This document shows, in pieces, positions 53,921-61,741 of a DNA stretch of 64,000 nucleotides. Below the pieces are notes generated by a model that saw nothing but the letters and a program-made list of their open reading frames with translations, searched no databases and was not told the origin of the DNA. Both the position numbers and the translations under genes were made by a program. The stretch comes from JARKPK01 sp964631235. GTDB taxonomy: Bacteria; Planctomycetota; Planctomycetia; Pirellulales; Thermoguttaceae. The first letter of the stretch is position 1, and the number at the start of each line of letters is the position of its first letter. The stretch is from assembly GCA_964631235.1 (NCBI GenBank), contig CAZVZX010000011.1, positions 74,894 to 138,893 on the forward strand, in the 5' to 3' direction.

Positions 53921-54619
53921 ATGATTTATCGCCCTATGATCGACGAGAAGACAACCGAGACCGAAACCTTGCAGGCCGTCGTGTTCGATATGGACGGCCT
54001 GATGTTCAACACCGAAGACGTCTATACGTTAGTGGGCAGCGAATTGCTCCGCCGCCGCGGCAAGGTGTTCGACAAGGAATTGAAACGGGCGATGATGGGC
54101 CTGCAAGCGCGGCCATCGTTCGAAATCATGATCGCCCGACATCAACTACCCGAAACGCCCGACCAACTCATCGCCGAATCGAATCGCATCTTCCTCGAGA
54201 TCGTTCACGAACACATCGCACCGATGCCAGGTCTGTTCGAACTGCTCGAACAACTGGAGGCCGCCGACATTCCCAAAGCGATTGCCACCAGCACGTGTCG
54301 CGAGTTGGCCGACGCCTGCCTCGCCGCGTTCGAGCTTGGGCCGCGTTTCCGTTTCGTGCTGACGGCCGAAGACATCACCCGAGGCAAGCCCGATCCGGAA
54401 ATCTATTTGAGGGCGGCCGAACGGTTGGGCCTGCCGCCAAGCCGGATGATGGTGCTGGAAGATAGCGAAAACGGGTGCCGAGCGGCCGCGGCCGCCGGGG
54501 CGTTCGCCGTGGCCGTGCCCGCCGAACATAGCCATGACCACGATTTTTCGCAGGCACGGTTTCGGGCCGAATCGCTTGCCGATCCGCGAATTGCGCAGGC
54601 GTTGGGGCTTTCTCGCTGA
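53921..54619 (+). CDS. HAD-superfamily phosphatase (beta-phosphoglucomutase-like)
   Basis: Cytoplasmic HAD hydrolase of 232 aa, subfamily IA. Motif I is VVFDMDGLMFNTED with both Asp residues, motif II ATSTC, motif III Lys in RGKPDPEIY, motif IV EDSENGC. The four-helix cap lies between about 30 and 100. Such enzymes dephosphorylate sugar phosphates or isomerise beta-glucose 1-phosphate; the exact substrate is open. ATG at 53921 and at 53936 are both possible; neither has a strong ribosome site. Confidence 0.9.
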   Translation: MIYRPMIDEKTTETETLQAVVFDMDGLMFNTEDVYTLVGSELLRRRGKVFDKELKRAMMGLQARPSFEIMIARHQLPETPDQLIAESNRIFLEIVHEHIAPMPGLFELLEQLEAADIPKAIATSTCRELADACLAAFELGPRFRFVLTAEDITRGKPDPEIYLRAAERLGLPPSRMMVLEDSENGCRAAAAAGAFAVAVPAEHSHDHDFSQARFRAESLADPRIAQALGLSR

Positions 54620-54653
54620 CAACACCCATCTTGATTGTCTTGCCCATTTTCAA

Positions 54654-54682
54654 TTGATCCTTTCGGCCCAAGCCGATAGACT
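54654..54682 (+). promoter_or_regulatory. promoter candidate for the small membrane protein pair
   Basis: TTGATC (54654-54659) and TAGACT (54677-54682) at 17 bases; each matches four of six consensus bases. It lies 35 bases after the HAD gene stop and about 260 bases before the 68-aa gene. Confidence 0.4.
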
Positions 54683-54943
54683 CCCGCGCACGAGTGCCGC
54701 TATCGGTTGATCTGCGAGCATGGGCTTACGTTCGAGTTCGGCCGGCGGCACCGCTTGATCTTCGCGAATCGCGCCGACGCCGATCGGCCGTGGTTTCGGG
54801 CCGCAATTGCATTGCTTGCGTGTCATGGCTCAAGCGGTTCGGGCGCGATCGCCTCGCTTGGTTTAGCGAAGATCGTTTGTTTGCTCGGAAGGGGCACGAT
54901 CGCTGCGAGTCGGTCCTCGTTTTACTTTGGGAGCAGGATACCA
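54683..54943. other. leader region of the 68-aa gene
   Basis: About 260 bases with open frames in two registers, but no ribosome site or homology; I treat it as untranslated leader. Confidence 0.35.
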
Positions 54944-55150
54944 ATGGTCGCGCCGCTTCGAGAGCCGCAACCGCGACGCACCACGCCGGCGCTCCGCGAG
55001 GCCTACCGGCTGCTGGCCGAGCAGTTGCTTCCCCCGCCCCCGCCCAAGCCCACGCTAACCGGTTGGCGCGCGGCCGCGTGGGCCGCGTGGGCCGTGGTGG
55101 CCACGGCCGCCTATTTAGCCTTCCTCTTCTGGACACTCTCTTCCCGGTAA
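54944..55150 (+). CDS. small single-pass membrane protein (68 aa)
   Basis: A 68-aa protein. A basic and Pro-rich cytoplasmic part (MVAPLREPQPRRTTPALREA, then LLPPPPPKPTLTGWR) is followed by one C-terminal transmembrane helix (AAWAVVATAAYLAFLFWTL). AGGATACCA gives a ribosome site. The gene is 50 bases upstream of a large membrane protein and may be its small partner. No family recognised. Confidence 0.6.
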   Translation: MVAPLREPQPRRTTPALREAYRLLAEQLLPPPPPKPTLTGWRAAAWAAWAVVATAAYLAFLFWTLSSR

Positions 55151-55200
55151 TCCGTTGCTGCGTTTGGCGACGGCCTGCCGCTTGTGCGACGGACAACGCC

Positions 55201-57078
55201 ATGGAATCGTGGGGCTTCGCACCAGCCGCCTTGATGCTGCTCGCGCTAAGCTGCTACGGCTTCGGCCGGGTGCTGTTGAGTTTGGCGGCCTCTGTCCCTA
55301 GGCTCAGTTCCGCTGCCGCCGCCGATGGTGCCGATTGGTTCTCCTCGTCGCAACGTCCGGATTGGGCCATGGCGCTGGGCGCAACGTTCGCCGCCGGCGC
55401 GATTGTATCGCTGGGACTGATCGGCATGCTCAATGCCGCCGCCCTCTGGCTAATCACGTTGACGGGCGCAACCACGGCCGTCGCCTATCTGCTGGTGGTC
55501 GATCGCTTGGGCGAACCGCTGCGGCCCGCCGCGGCGCTGCCCGCTGTTCGGCGGAAGCCTTGGGTGCCGCCCCCGACCGCGTTGCCCATTTTCGGGCCGG
55601 CGGTGGTTTTGGGTGCTGCCGTTGTGCTGGTGATGTTGCTGATCTCGCAGGCGCCGCCGACCAGCGACGATGTGCTTCCGCCCTTGGAATCGGCACAGCG
55701 ATGGCTGCTCCAATCGCGAGTCGTCCTTGGGGCGGATGATCCTTTTCCAGGCCGCAACGACGCAGTCGCATTGCTCTCGAACGCCTGGTTGGCGTGGGCA
55801 ATGGCCCTGGGCGGGCCCGAGACCGCTCGCAGTATGGGAGTGTTGTGGGCGCTGGCCCTCGCCGCCGCTGCGGCACGTTGTGCCGGCGGAACGCTCGGCC
55901 GCCGCTTTGCCCTGCCGGCAGGTTGCTTGACGCTGTTGGCCCCCGGTGTGATCGGCGGCGCGCTTTCGCTCGACCCGACCTTGCCCGCGGTTGCCCTGGC
56001 GCTGTTGGCCTTCGACGGCCTCAGCCGGCTCGGCGCGGAAAAATGTTCGCAGCCAGTGCCGGCTGCCATGCTTTGTGGAATTGTCCTCGGCGGATCGCTG
56101 CACGCCGCGGCGCTGCCCACGGTGCTGCTAGCGCTGCTTTGGGCGGCTGCCCGCTCGCTCGACACGCCGTGCGAACCGCACGCTTCCGACCAACCAGCAA
56201 CACCGGCCGGCGGGATTTCGATTGTTTGGACGGTGGCCGCTGCGCTGGCGGTATCGATCGCCGTTCACCTTGTGGTGATTGCCGTCGGCGGAACGATCGA
56301 CTTCACCATCGGACCATCGCCGACGACGGCCGCGGCCGCGAATCCCCCGGCTCCGCCGTGGGGTGGTCCCTCAATCGCCGTTGTGGTGCTTCTGCCGATG
56401 GCTTTGGGCATGGGCCAGCCGACGGCCCTGCGCCCGATGCGGATCGCTCTGCCCGGCTACCTACTGCTGATGGCGCCGGCCATTGCGCGGGCAGAGGTCT
56501 TCTTGCCGCTGATGGTCGTGCTGACCTTGCCCGCACTAAGCGCTCTGAGTCGCGTTGGGCAGATGTCGGCCATGCCGCGGCGGTGCGTCGCCGGTGCGGC
56601 CGCGGTGGGGATGTTGGCCACCGTGGCGGCCATGCTTTGGCAATGGGCGCCCGCGGCTGCGGCTGCTTGCGGAGGTGATCGCGAGGAGTATTTGCTTCGC
56701 CGCCAGCCGCACTGGTCGATCGCCGCAGCGGCCGATCGGCTGTTGCCGGCTGATGCCCATCTGCTGACCCCGACCGATTCCGGGTTCTACTTCCAACGGC
56801 CAACAACCAGCTATGTTTCGCTGTTGCGCAAGGCGAACGAGCAAGAGGTTCGCTGGGACGACCGACTTTTGGCCGCTCAGTTGCGTTCCGCCGGATTGAC
56901 GCATGCGCTGACCGTGCGATTCGGCGAACCGCAGTCCGACGACCTTCCGCCGTCGATCGCCCGACTCAACCGGTTGTTGTTGCAGGCCGCGGAAGGGTCG
57001 CCCCCCTGGCCATGCGTGCTCGACCTTGCCTCGCCCGATCGTCGCATTCGCTATCAGATCTGGAGAATCCCCGATTGA
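55201..57078 (+). CDS. large polytopic membrane protein, GT-C-like
   Basis: A 625-aa protein with around 12 transmembrane helices and a soluble C-terminal part (about 475-625). A short periplasmic loop with SQAPPTSDDVLPPLESAQRW after the fourth helix resembles the acidic loops of GT-C glycosyltransferases, and the C-terminal soluble domain (TPTDSGFYFQRPTTSYVSLL) is like those of planctomycete membrane glycosyltransferase-like proteins. No firm catalytic assignment is possible. ATG at 55201 is taken as start because the longer frame overlaps the small membrane protein gene in another register. Confidence 0.7.
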   Translation: MESWGFAPAALMLLALSCYGFGRVLLSLAASVPRLSSAAAADGADWFSSSQRPDWAMALGATFAAGAIVSLGLIGMLNAAALWLITLTGATTAVAYLLVVDRLGEPLRPAAALPAVRRKPWVPPPTALPIFGPAVVLGAAVVLVMLLISQAPPTSDDVLPPLESAQRWLLQSRVVLGADDPFPGRNDAVALLSNAWLAWAMALGGPETARSMGVLWALALAAAAARCAGGTLGRRFALPAGCLTLLAPGVIGGALSLDPTLPAVALALLAFDGLSRLGAEKCSQPVPAAMLCGIVLGGSLHAAALPTVLLALLWAAARSLDTPCEPHASDQPATPAGGISIVWTVAAALAVSIAVHLVVIAVGGTIDFTIGPSPTTAAAANPPAPPWGGPSIAVVVLLPMALGMGQPTALRPMRIALPGYLLLMAPAIARAEVFLPLMVVLTLPALSALSRVGQMSAMPRRCVAGAAAVGMLATVAAMLWQWAPAAAAACGGDREEYLLRRQPHWSIAAAADRLLPADAHLLTPTDSGFYFQRPTTSYVSLLRKANEQEVRWDDRLLAAQLRSAGLTHALTVRFGEPQSDDLPPSIARLNRLLLQAAEGSPPWPCVLDLASPDRRIRYQIWRIPD

Positions 57079-57226
57079 TCGGCCGCCTTTGCCCAGCCGG
57101 CAGTGCGGGACAGACCAACGAACGGCCCTGCGCGACTCGGCCCCCGATAGACCGCGCCGCAACGCATAGAAACGCCCAGGCTGTTTCGCGCGTTGCCTTC
57201 GCGGCGTTGTGCGCTAGAATTCGGCG

Positions 57227-57565
57227 ATGTTCGGTAAACGCCTGCAACGCGAACTTCGGACGATCCTCGCAATGGTCCGCATCTATTGCCGTCGGCATCA
57301 CGGCGGCCGAGGCGAACTCTGCGCCGAGTGCGCCGAATTGCTCGACTATGCTCGGCAGCGGCTCGAACGCTGTCCCTTCGGCGAGGAGAAGCCCACCTGC
57401 GCCCGCTGCCCGATCCATTGCTACAAGCCGTCGCAGCGCGATCGAGCCCGGGCGGTGATGCGGTTTGCCGGTCCGCGGATGTTGTGGCGGCACCCGATCT
57501 TGGCCATCCGGCACTTGCTCGACGGTCGCCGTCGTCCGCCGCCGCGTCCGATGCGGCCGAATTGA
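57227..57565 (+). CDS. YgbA-like protein (nitrous oxide-stimulated promoter family)
   Basis: A 112-aa cysteine-rich cytoplasmic protein. The conserved spacing is CRRHHGGRGELCAECAELLDY then RCPFGEEKPTCARCPIHCY, followed by MRFAGPRMLWRHPILAIRHL. This matches the YgbA family (PF11756), whose gene is under NsrR control in enterobacteria and linked to recovery from nitric oxide stress; it may bind a metal or Fe-S cluster through the Cys residues. No NsrR site or other NO-related gene is nearby. A hairpin and repeat A copy 4 follow. Confidence 0.85.
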   Translation: MFGKRLQRELRTILAMVRIYCRRHHGGRGELCAECAELLDYARQRLERCPFGEEKPTCARCPIHCYKPSQRDRARAVMRFAGPRMLWRHPILAIRHLLDGRRRPPPRPMRPN

Positions 57566-57582
57566 GCAGGCAACGGCCATCG

Positions 57583-57600
57583 GGCCTTTCTTCAAAGGCC
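57583..57600. terminator. hairpin after the YgbA-like gene
   Basis: GGCCTTT (57583-57589) and AAAGGCC (57594-57600) form a perfect 7-bp stem with loop CTTC. It lies 18 bases after the stop codon. No long T-tract follows on the plus strand. Confidence 0.45.
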
Positions 57601-57609
57601 GTCTGGTCC

Positions 57610-57713
57610 GCTCAATCGTTCCAAAGAATCATCATTTCGCAGAATTGCGGAAGCGGCTCTCTTGCGCGCCGTCCCCGTCCGCACCGCTTTCCGTTGTTCG
57701 CGGTTTTCATTAG
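57610..57713 (-). repeat. dispersed repeat family A, copy 4 (diverged)
   Basis: Edges match copy 1: CTCAATCGTTCCAAAGAAT, then AGAATTGCGGAAGCGGC, and CACCGCTTTCCGTTGTTCGCGGTTTTCAT on the right. AAGCGG (57651-57656) pairs with CCGCTT (57684-57689), followed by TCCGTTGTTCGCGGTTTTC. It lies just downstream of the YgbA-like gene. Confidence 0.72.
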
Positions 57714-57779
57714 GGGCCTGCCGACGCCGTGTCGTAGTGGCGTCCATCCGCCATCGTTTTCCTCGGCGCTCGCCGCGGT

Positions 57780-59846
57780 TCAACGGCGCAAGTCGCCCGA
57801 AGCAGAGCGATTCTCGGCGGACAAGGCGTTGCTCTGTGCATCGCGAGCGAAGACGAGCACCTCGCCGGGCGCGAGGAATCGGGGATGCCGCGCCACGACG
57901 CGCAGCGGCATGGGGCAACCGCGGCGCAACTCGGCCTCGTGAGCGGCCAAGGCGACGATCATGCCGTTTTCCGTCCGCTCGAGGTACGCGGCGGCCTGTT
58001 CCGGCGATTCAAAACGGGGCATGCGCTTCCCGTTGTAATACACCAGGCTTGCCTGCAAGAAGCGGAAGGCGGCCAGCGGTGCGTCGGGTTGCCGCGCGCG
58101 GACGGCCGCGACCAACTCGGGCGAATGCTGATGACGGTCGATCCGTGCCGCCGCCCAACCGAACAGCGCCAGCAAAAACGCCGCACCGGTTGCCGCTACC
58201 GCGGGCACGAACCGTCGCAAATCGCCGCGGCGATGATAGCCCGCACAAATCAGCCCGCCGACGATCAACGGCACGCCAACCAGCCCCACCCGCTCTTCGC
58301 CGGGCACGAACAGATGGGCCGCCGTCGCGCCGCCGATGCCCAGCAAAACGCCCACGACGATGAGCGTCCAAGCGGCATTCCGCGACCAAGCCGCCCGAAA
58401 CCGCGCCGGCTCGGCCAACCATTCGGTCAAGAAGCAGCCCGTCAGCATCGACAAGGCCGGATAGGCCGGCAGAACATAATGCGGCAGCTTCGTGCTACAA
58501 ACCGACCAAAATACGAACCACACCCCGGCCCAGCACGCAGCCAGCCGCGTACCGGCGGCCCAAGGCTCGCCGCGGCGCATGCGGCGATAGGCATGATAGA
58601 GCACCGGCCCGAGGAACAACGACCACGGAAACAACCCGACGAAGACCATCACAAAGTGATAAAAGAACGGCCCATGATGCCCCATGAACGGCTTGACGAA
58701 CGGCCCGAGATTGTATTTGCCCATGAACTCGCGGAGCCATACGCCGTCGGTTCGCTCGGCAACTAGGTAGTACCAAGGCAAGGCGACCAATGCGACCAAA
58801 ACAACCCCGGTGATCGGCCGCATCGTCCACAGCGCGCGGAAGAACAGCCTCGCATCGAAAAGCGATCGCACCCAGCGCACGATCGCCCACATCGTCCCCC
58901 AAAGTTGCATTAAGACGGCGCCGGCGGTCAACGGCCCTGGTTGATCAGCCCAGGGGCGCGAACCCGCGGCCAAAGATTCCTGCACAACGGCCGCGCCGGC
59001 CGCATCAACCGTCGGCATGGCGAATCGCGGATCTCGATCGGGCGCGTGCCCTCGCGAGGCCGTCGCAGCGCCGCGTTCCGCGCGAAGCTGAAGCATCAAG
59101 AACAAGCCGATCGCCGCAGCGGGAAGCAGCAGCCCCACCGGTCCTTTGGCGAGCACCGCCACGCCCATGGCCGCCCACATCACCGCGGCCCAAGGCCAAG
59201 CAAGCGTCGGCACAGCCGATCCACGATCGCGCGGAGTTTCGGCCGGAAGAGAACGGAAACATGCGGCGGGCAGCGGTGGCGAGCATGGGCCGGCGGCATC
59301 GACCCTATCGGCATCGGCCCGATCGGCGTCAGGCTCATCGGCGTCAGGCCTATCGGCATTCATCGTCAGCGGTGCAAACAGTCGGCGGCCACCAAGCACC
59401 AGCGCACCGAAGGCCAGCGTGGTGGCCAGCGTCAACGCGGCATCGACCGTGGCGGCTCGGGCCGAGATGGTGAACAAGACATTGACGGTCATCACAACTG
59501 CCGCCCAAAAGCCCGTCCGTCGGTCGAACAGCAGTCGCCCGAGATGATAAACCGCCAAGGCCGTCAACACGCCGAAGACGGCCGAGAAGAACCGCATGCC
59601 GAACTCGTTCCAACCGAACAGTTCGCCGCCGGCGATCATCGTCCAGAACATCAGCGGAGGTTTGTCGTGGAACAGTTCGCCGTTGAAGACGGGAACGACC
59701 CAGTCGCCGCGCTCGGCCATTTCCCGTGCGCAGGCGGCATAGAGCGGCTCGTCGAGATCCCAAAGCCGGGTGGCGGCCAACTGGGTGAAATAGATCGCCG
59801 CGGCAAGCCCGACGATCCATGCCTGATCGGTCCAGAGTTTCCTCAT
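57780..59846 (-). CDS. GT39/ArnT-like membrane glycosyltransferase
   Basis: A 688-aa inner-membrane GT-C glycosyltransferase (PMT_2 family). The first extracytoplasmic loop has RLWDLDEPLYAACAREMAER and HDKPPLMFW, the signature with Asp-Glu, Arg and the DKPPL motif of ArnT-like enzymes using polyprenyl-phosphate sugars. About ten or more transmembrane helices follow, split by a long polar insertion (about 165-310) rich in Asp/Arg/Ala, including ADEPDADRADADR repeats. The C-terminal soluble part ends in SAENRSASGDLRR. AGGAAG precedes the ATG at 59846. Its target may be lipid A, a wall polymer or a glycoprotein. Confidence 0.9.
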   Translation of the reverse strand: MRKLWTDQAWIVGLAAAIYFTQLAATRLWDLDEPLYAACAREMAERGDWVVPVFNGELFHDKPPLMFWTMIAGGELFGWNEFGMRFFSAVFGVLTALAVYHLGRLLFDRRTGFWAAVVMTVNVLFTISARAATVDAALTLATTLAFGALVLGGRRLFAPLTMNADRPDADEPDADRADADRVDAAGPCSPPLPAACFRSLPAETPRDRGSAVPTLAWPWAAVMWAAMGVAVLAKGPVGLLLPAAAIGLFLMLQLRAERGAATASRGHAPDRDPRFAMPTVDAAGAAVVQESLAAGSRPWADQPGPLTAGAVLMQLWGTMWAIVRWVRSLFDARLFFRALWTMRPITGVVLVALVALPWYYLVAERTDGVWLREFMGKYNLGPFVKPFMGHHGPFFYHFVMVFVGLFPWSLFLGPVLYHAYRRMRRGEPWAAGTRLAACWAGVWFVFWSVCSTKLPHYVLPAYPALSMLTGCFLTEWLAEPARFRAAWSRNAAWTLIVVGVLLGIGGATAAHLFVPGEERVGLVGVPLIVGGLICAGYHRRGDLRRFVPAVAATGAAFLLALFGWAAARIDRHQHSPELVAAVRARQPDAPLAAFRFLQASLVYYNGKRMPRFESPEQAAAYLERTENGMIVALAAHEAELRRGCPMPLRVVARHPRFLAPGEVLVFARDAQSNALSAENRSASGDLRR

Positions 59847-59987
59847 CGCCACTTCCTTGCTGCCCGTGATCGACCGCGGCATTCAAGCACCCTTTTCCGC
59901 GCCGCAAGAAACCTGCAACGCCAAGCTCAATGCGTAGCGCCAAACCGGGCGCGAGCGCATCGTCCGTCCGTTGGTCCGCCGAAAAAA

Positions 59988-60084
59988 TGCGAAAAACGGA
60001 AAGCGGTTCAACCGGGGACTGAACGCGAAAGGGCCGCTTCGCCGCGCCGGCGGCTACTTTCGCAATTGTCCGGGACGATTCAGT
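59988..60084 (+). repeat. dispersed repeat family A, copy 5 (diverged)
   Basis: Left part GCGAAAAACGGAAAGCGG and right part CGCAATTGTCCGGGACGATTCAG match the family in forward orientation. It lies upstream of the GT39 gene, so it is the one copy without an obvious gene to terminate. Confidence 0.68.
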
Positions 60085-60673
60085 TGCTTCGTTGTTCTAA
60101 ACGGCCGAAAAGAGCCGGGCGAAACCATCGCCCGTCGCCTTCATCGGCCCGAATCCGTTGTCGAAGTGTAAGCGCAACACGGCGGATGAGCCAACAGCGA
60201 TTTCGGACAACCGCGATCAGCTTGTCTTCGATCGATCCTCGATTGAATCCGATTCCGCGTTGCCGGCATCGATGCCATCCGCTCAATCGGTTCACCGATG
60301 GTTGCGGCCGGGCATGTCGGGCATCGGCGCCGGGGGGCGTTGTCGGGCGATCGGGTTCGTTGCTCTTTCAACCGATTTCTCCTCGTCTGAGCGGACTTGC
60401 ATTTCGCCGAGATTCGCAGGGCACCGCCCGTTCCGGTCGAGAGAGCGACCTCATTGGGAACCATTTGGGCCTTGGGGAATTGCCGACAAGCAACGGCAAT
60501 TGTCTTCGCTGTCATCCCAAACTTCCCAAATCGCCACAGATCGGCACTCTTCAGATGATTTGTAGCGATAGACGCTTCGCCTTGTCGATCTAGTGGGAAG
60601 ACCGCCAGTTGGCGGAGAAGTTCCCGAATGCGCAAAAACCGGAAAGATAGGTAATTCGATAAGGGTGGGCAAC
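60085..60673. other. intergenic region before the WD40 gene
   Basis: About 590 bases with no supported gene; open frames on both strands lack ribosome sites. A perfect 8-bp hairpin AATTGCCG/CGGCAATT (60478-60485 and 60494-60501) with loop ACAAGCAA lies within it. It could be a terminator or leader structure. Confidence 0.4.
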
Positions 60674-61666
60674 ATGAAGTTCTTCTTGAGGCTTGCCTGG
60701 GTCGGCATGGTGCTCCCGGCCGCTTGGGCGGCATTGGTCACCTTTGCCGCGCCGCAGTCGGAAGATCGCACGGCGGTCAAGGTGCTTCGGCCGCCCTTAT
60801 CGCATGAGGCGGTGGACCGCTCGCCGGTAATCACCGGGCTGGCGATTCAGCCGGGCGGTCGGACGGCGCTTTGCGTAGGCGACGATCATACGATCGGGCT
60901 GTGGGATTTGAACTCGGGCGCGTTGGTGCGGTCGAAGGCGATTCATGCCGATTGGATCCGTGCGATTGCGATCAGCAGCGATGGGCGGATGGCGGCCACG
61001 GTGGGCCACGATCGGCGGTTGCGGCTGATCTCGCTGCCCGAGATGCAGGTTGCGGCCGAATCGCCGATTTGCCCCTCTGCGTTGTTTGCGGCGGCATTCA
61101 GTCCCGACGGAACGACGGTGGCCGCGGTGGGTTTTGATCGGCAGGTGCGGCTGTTCGACGTTCGCGATGCCGCGCAACGCGCCCAATGGGAGGGCCCGGC
61201 CGCTGATCTTCGCACCGTGGCGTATTCTCCCGACGGGCGGTTCTTGGTTGTGGGCGGGCAAGGCGGCGGGTTGCGGGTGTTCGATGCCGCCTCGGGCGAA
61301 AAGCGGGCCGATTTGGCCACCGGCGTTCGCACCGTTCTCTGCGCCGCCTTTTCCCCCGAAGCCGCCCTTTTGGTCACCGCCGGCCAGGGGCGCACGATTC
61401 GGCTTTGGGACACCGCGACTTGGCAGCCCCGCGCCGAAATGACCGTGGTTGCCGGCAGCGTTCGGGCCCTGTGCTTCTGCGGCGATGCCTTGCTTGCCGC
61501 CGGCGATACGACCAATGCCATTACCCTTTGGCGCGCCGACGGCCAATCGGCCGGCCGCTGTGTCGGCCACACCGGAACGCCGGCCGCACTGGCCTACGAT
61601 GCGGCCAACGGGGTTCTGGTTTCGGCGGGGTTCGACGCCTCAGTGCGCATCTGGGCAATGCGCTGA
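60674..61666 (+). CDS. exported WD40 beta-propeller protein
   Basis: A 330-aa exported protein with a signal-like N terminus (FFLRLAWVGMVLPAAWAAL) followed by seven WD40-like blades. Blades end in GLWDL, RLISL, RLFDV, RVFDA, RLWDT, TLWRA and RIWAM, and each starts with a variant of the AFSPDGTTVAAVG motif. Such propellers are protein-interaction scaffolds. No other domain is fused. The ATG at 60674 follows GGGTGGGC. The short spacing (75 bases) to the next large surface-protein gene suggests a common transcript. Confidence 0.85.
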   Translation: MKFFLRLAWVGMVLPAAWAALVTFAAPQSEDRTAVKVLRPPLSHEAVDRSPVITGLAIQPGGRTALCVGDDHTIGLWDLNSGALVRSKAIHADWIRAIAISSDGRMAATVGHDRRLRLISLPEMQVAAESPICPSALFAAAFSPDGTTVAAVGFDRQVRLFDVRDAAQRAQWEGPAADLRTVAYSPDGRFLVVGGQGGGLRVFDAASGEKRADLATGVRTVLCAAFSPEAALLVTAGQGRTIRLWDTATWQPRAEMTVVAGSVRALCFCGDALLAAGDTTNAITLWRADGQSAGRCVGHTGTPAALAYDAANGVLVSAGFDASVRIWAMR

Positions 61667-61741
61667 TCGCCGCCGCGAAACGCGAGGATTCAACAGATCA
61701 AGCCATTCGGCAGCCATCGATGTCGAACAGGGAGGTTCATC

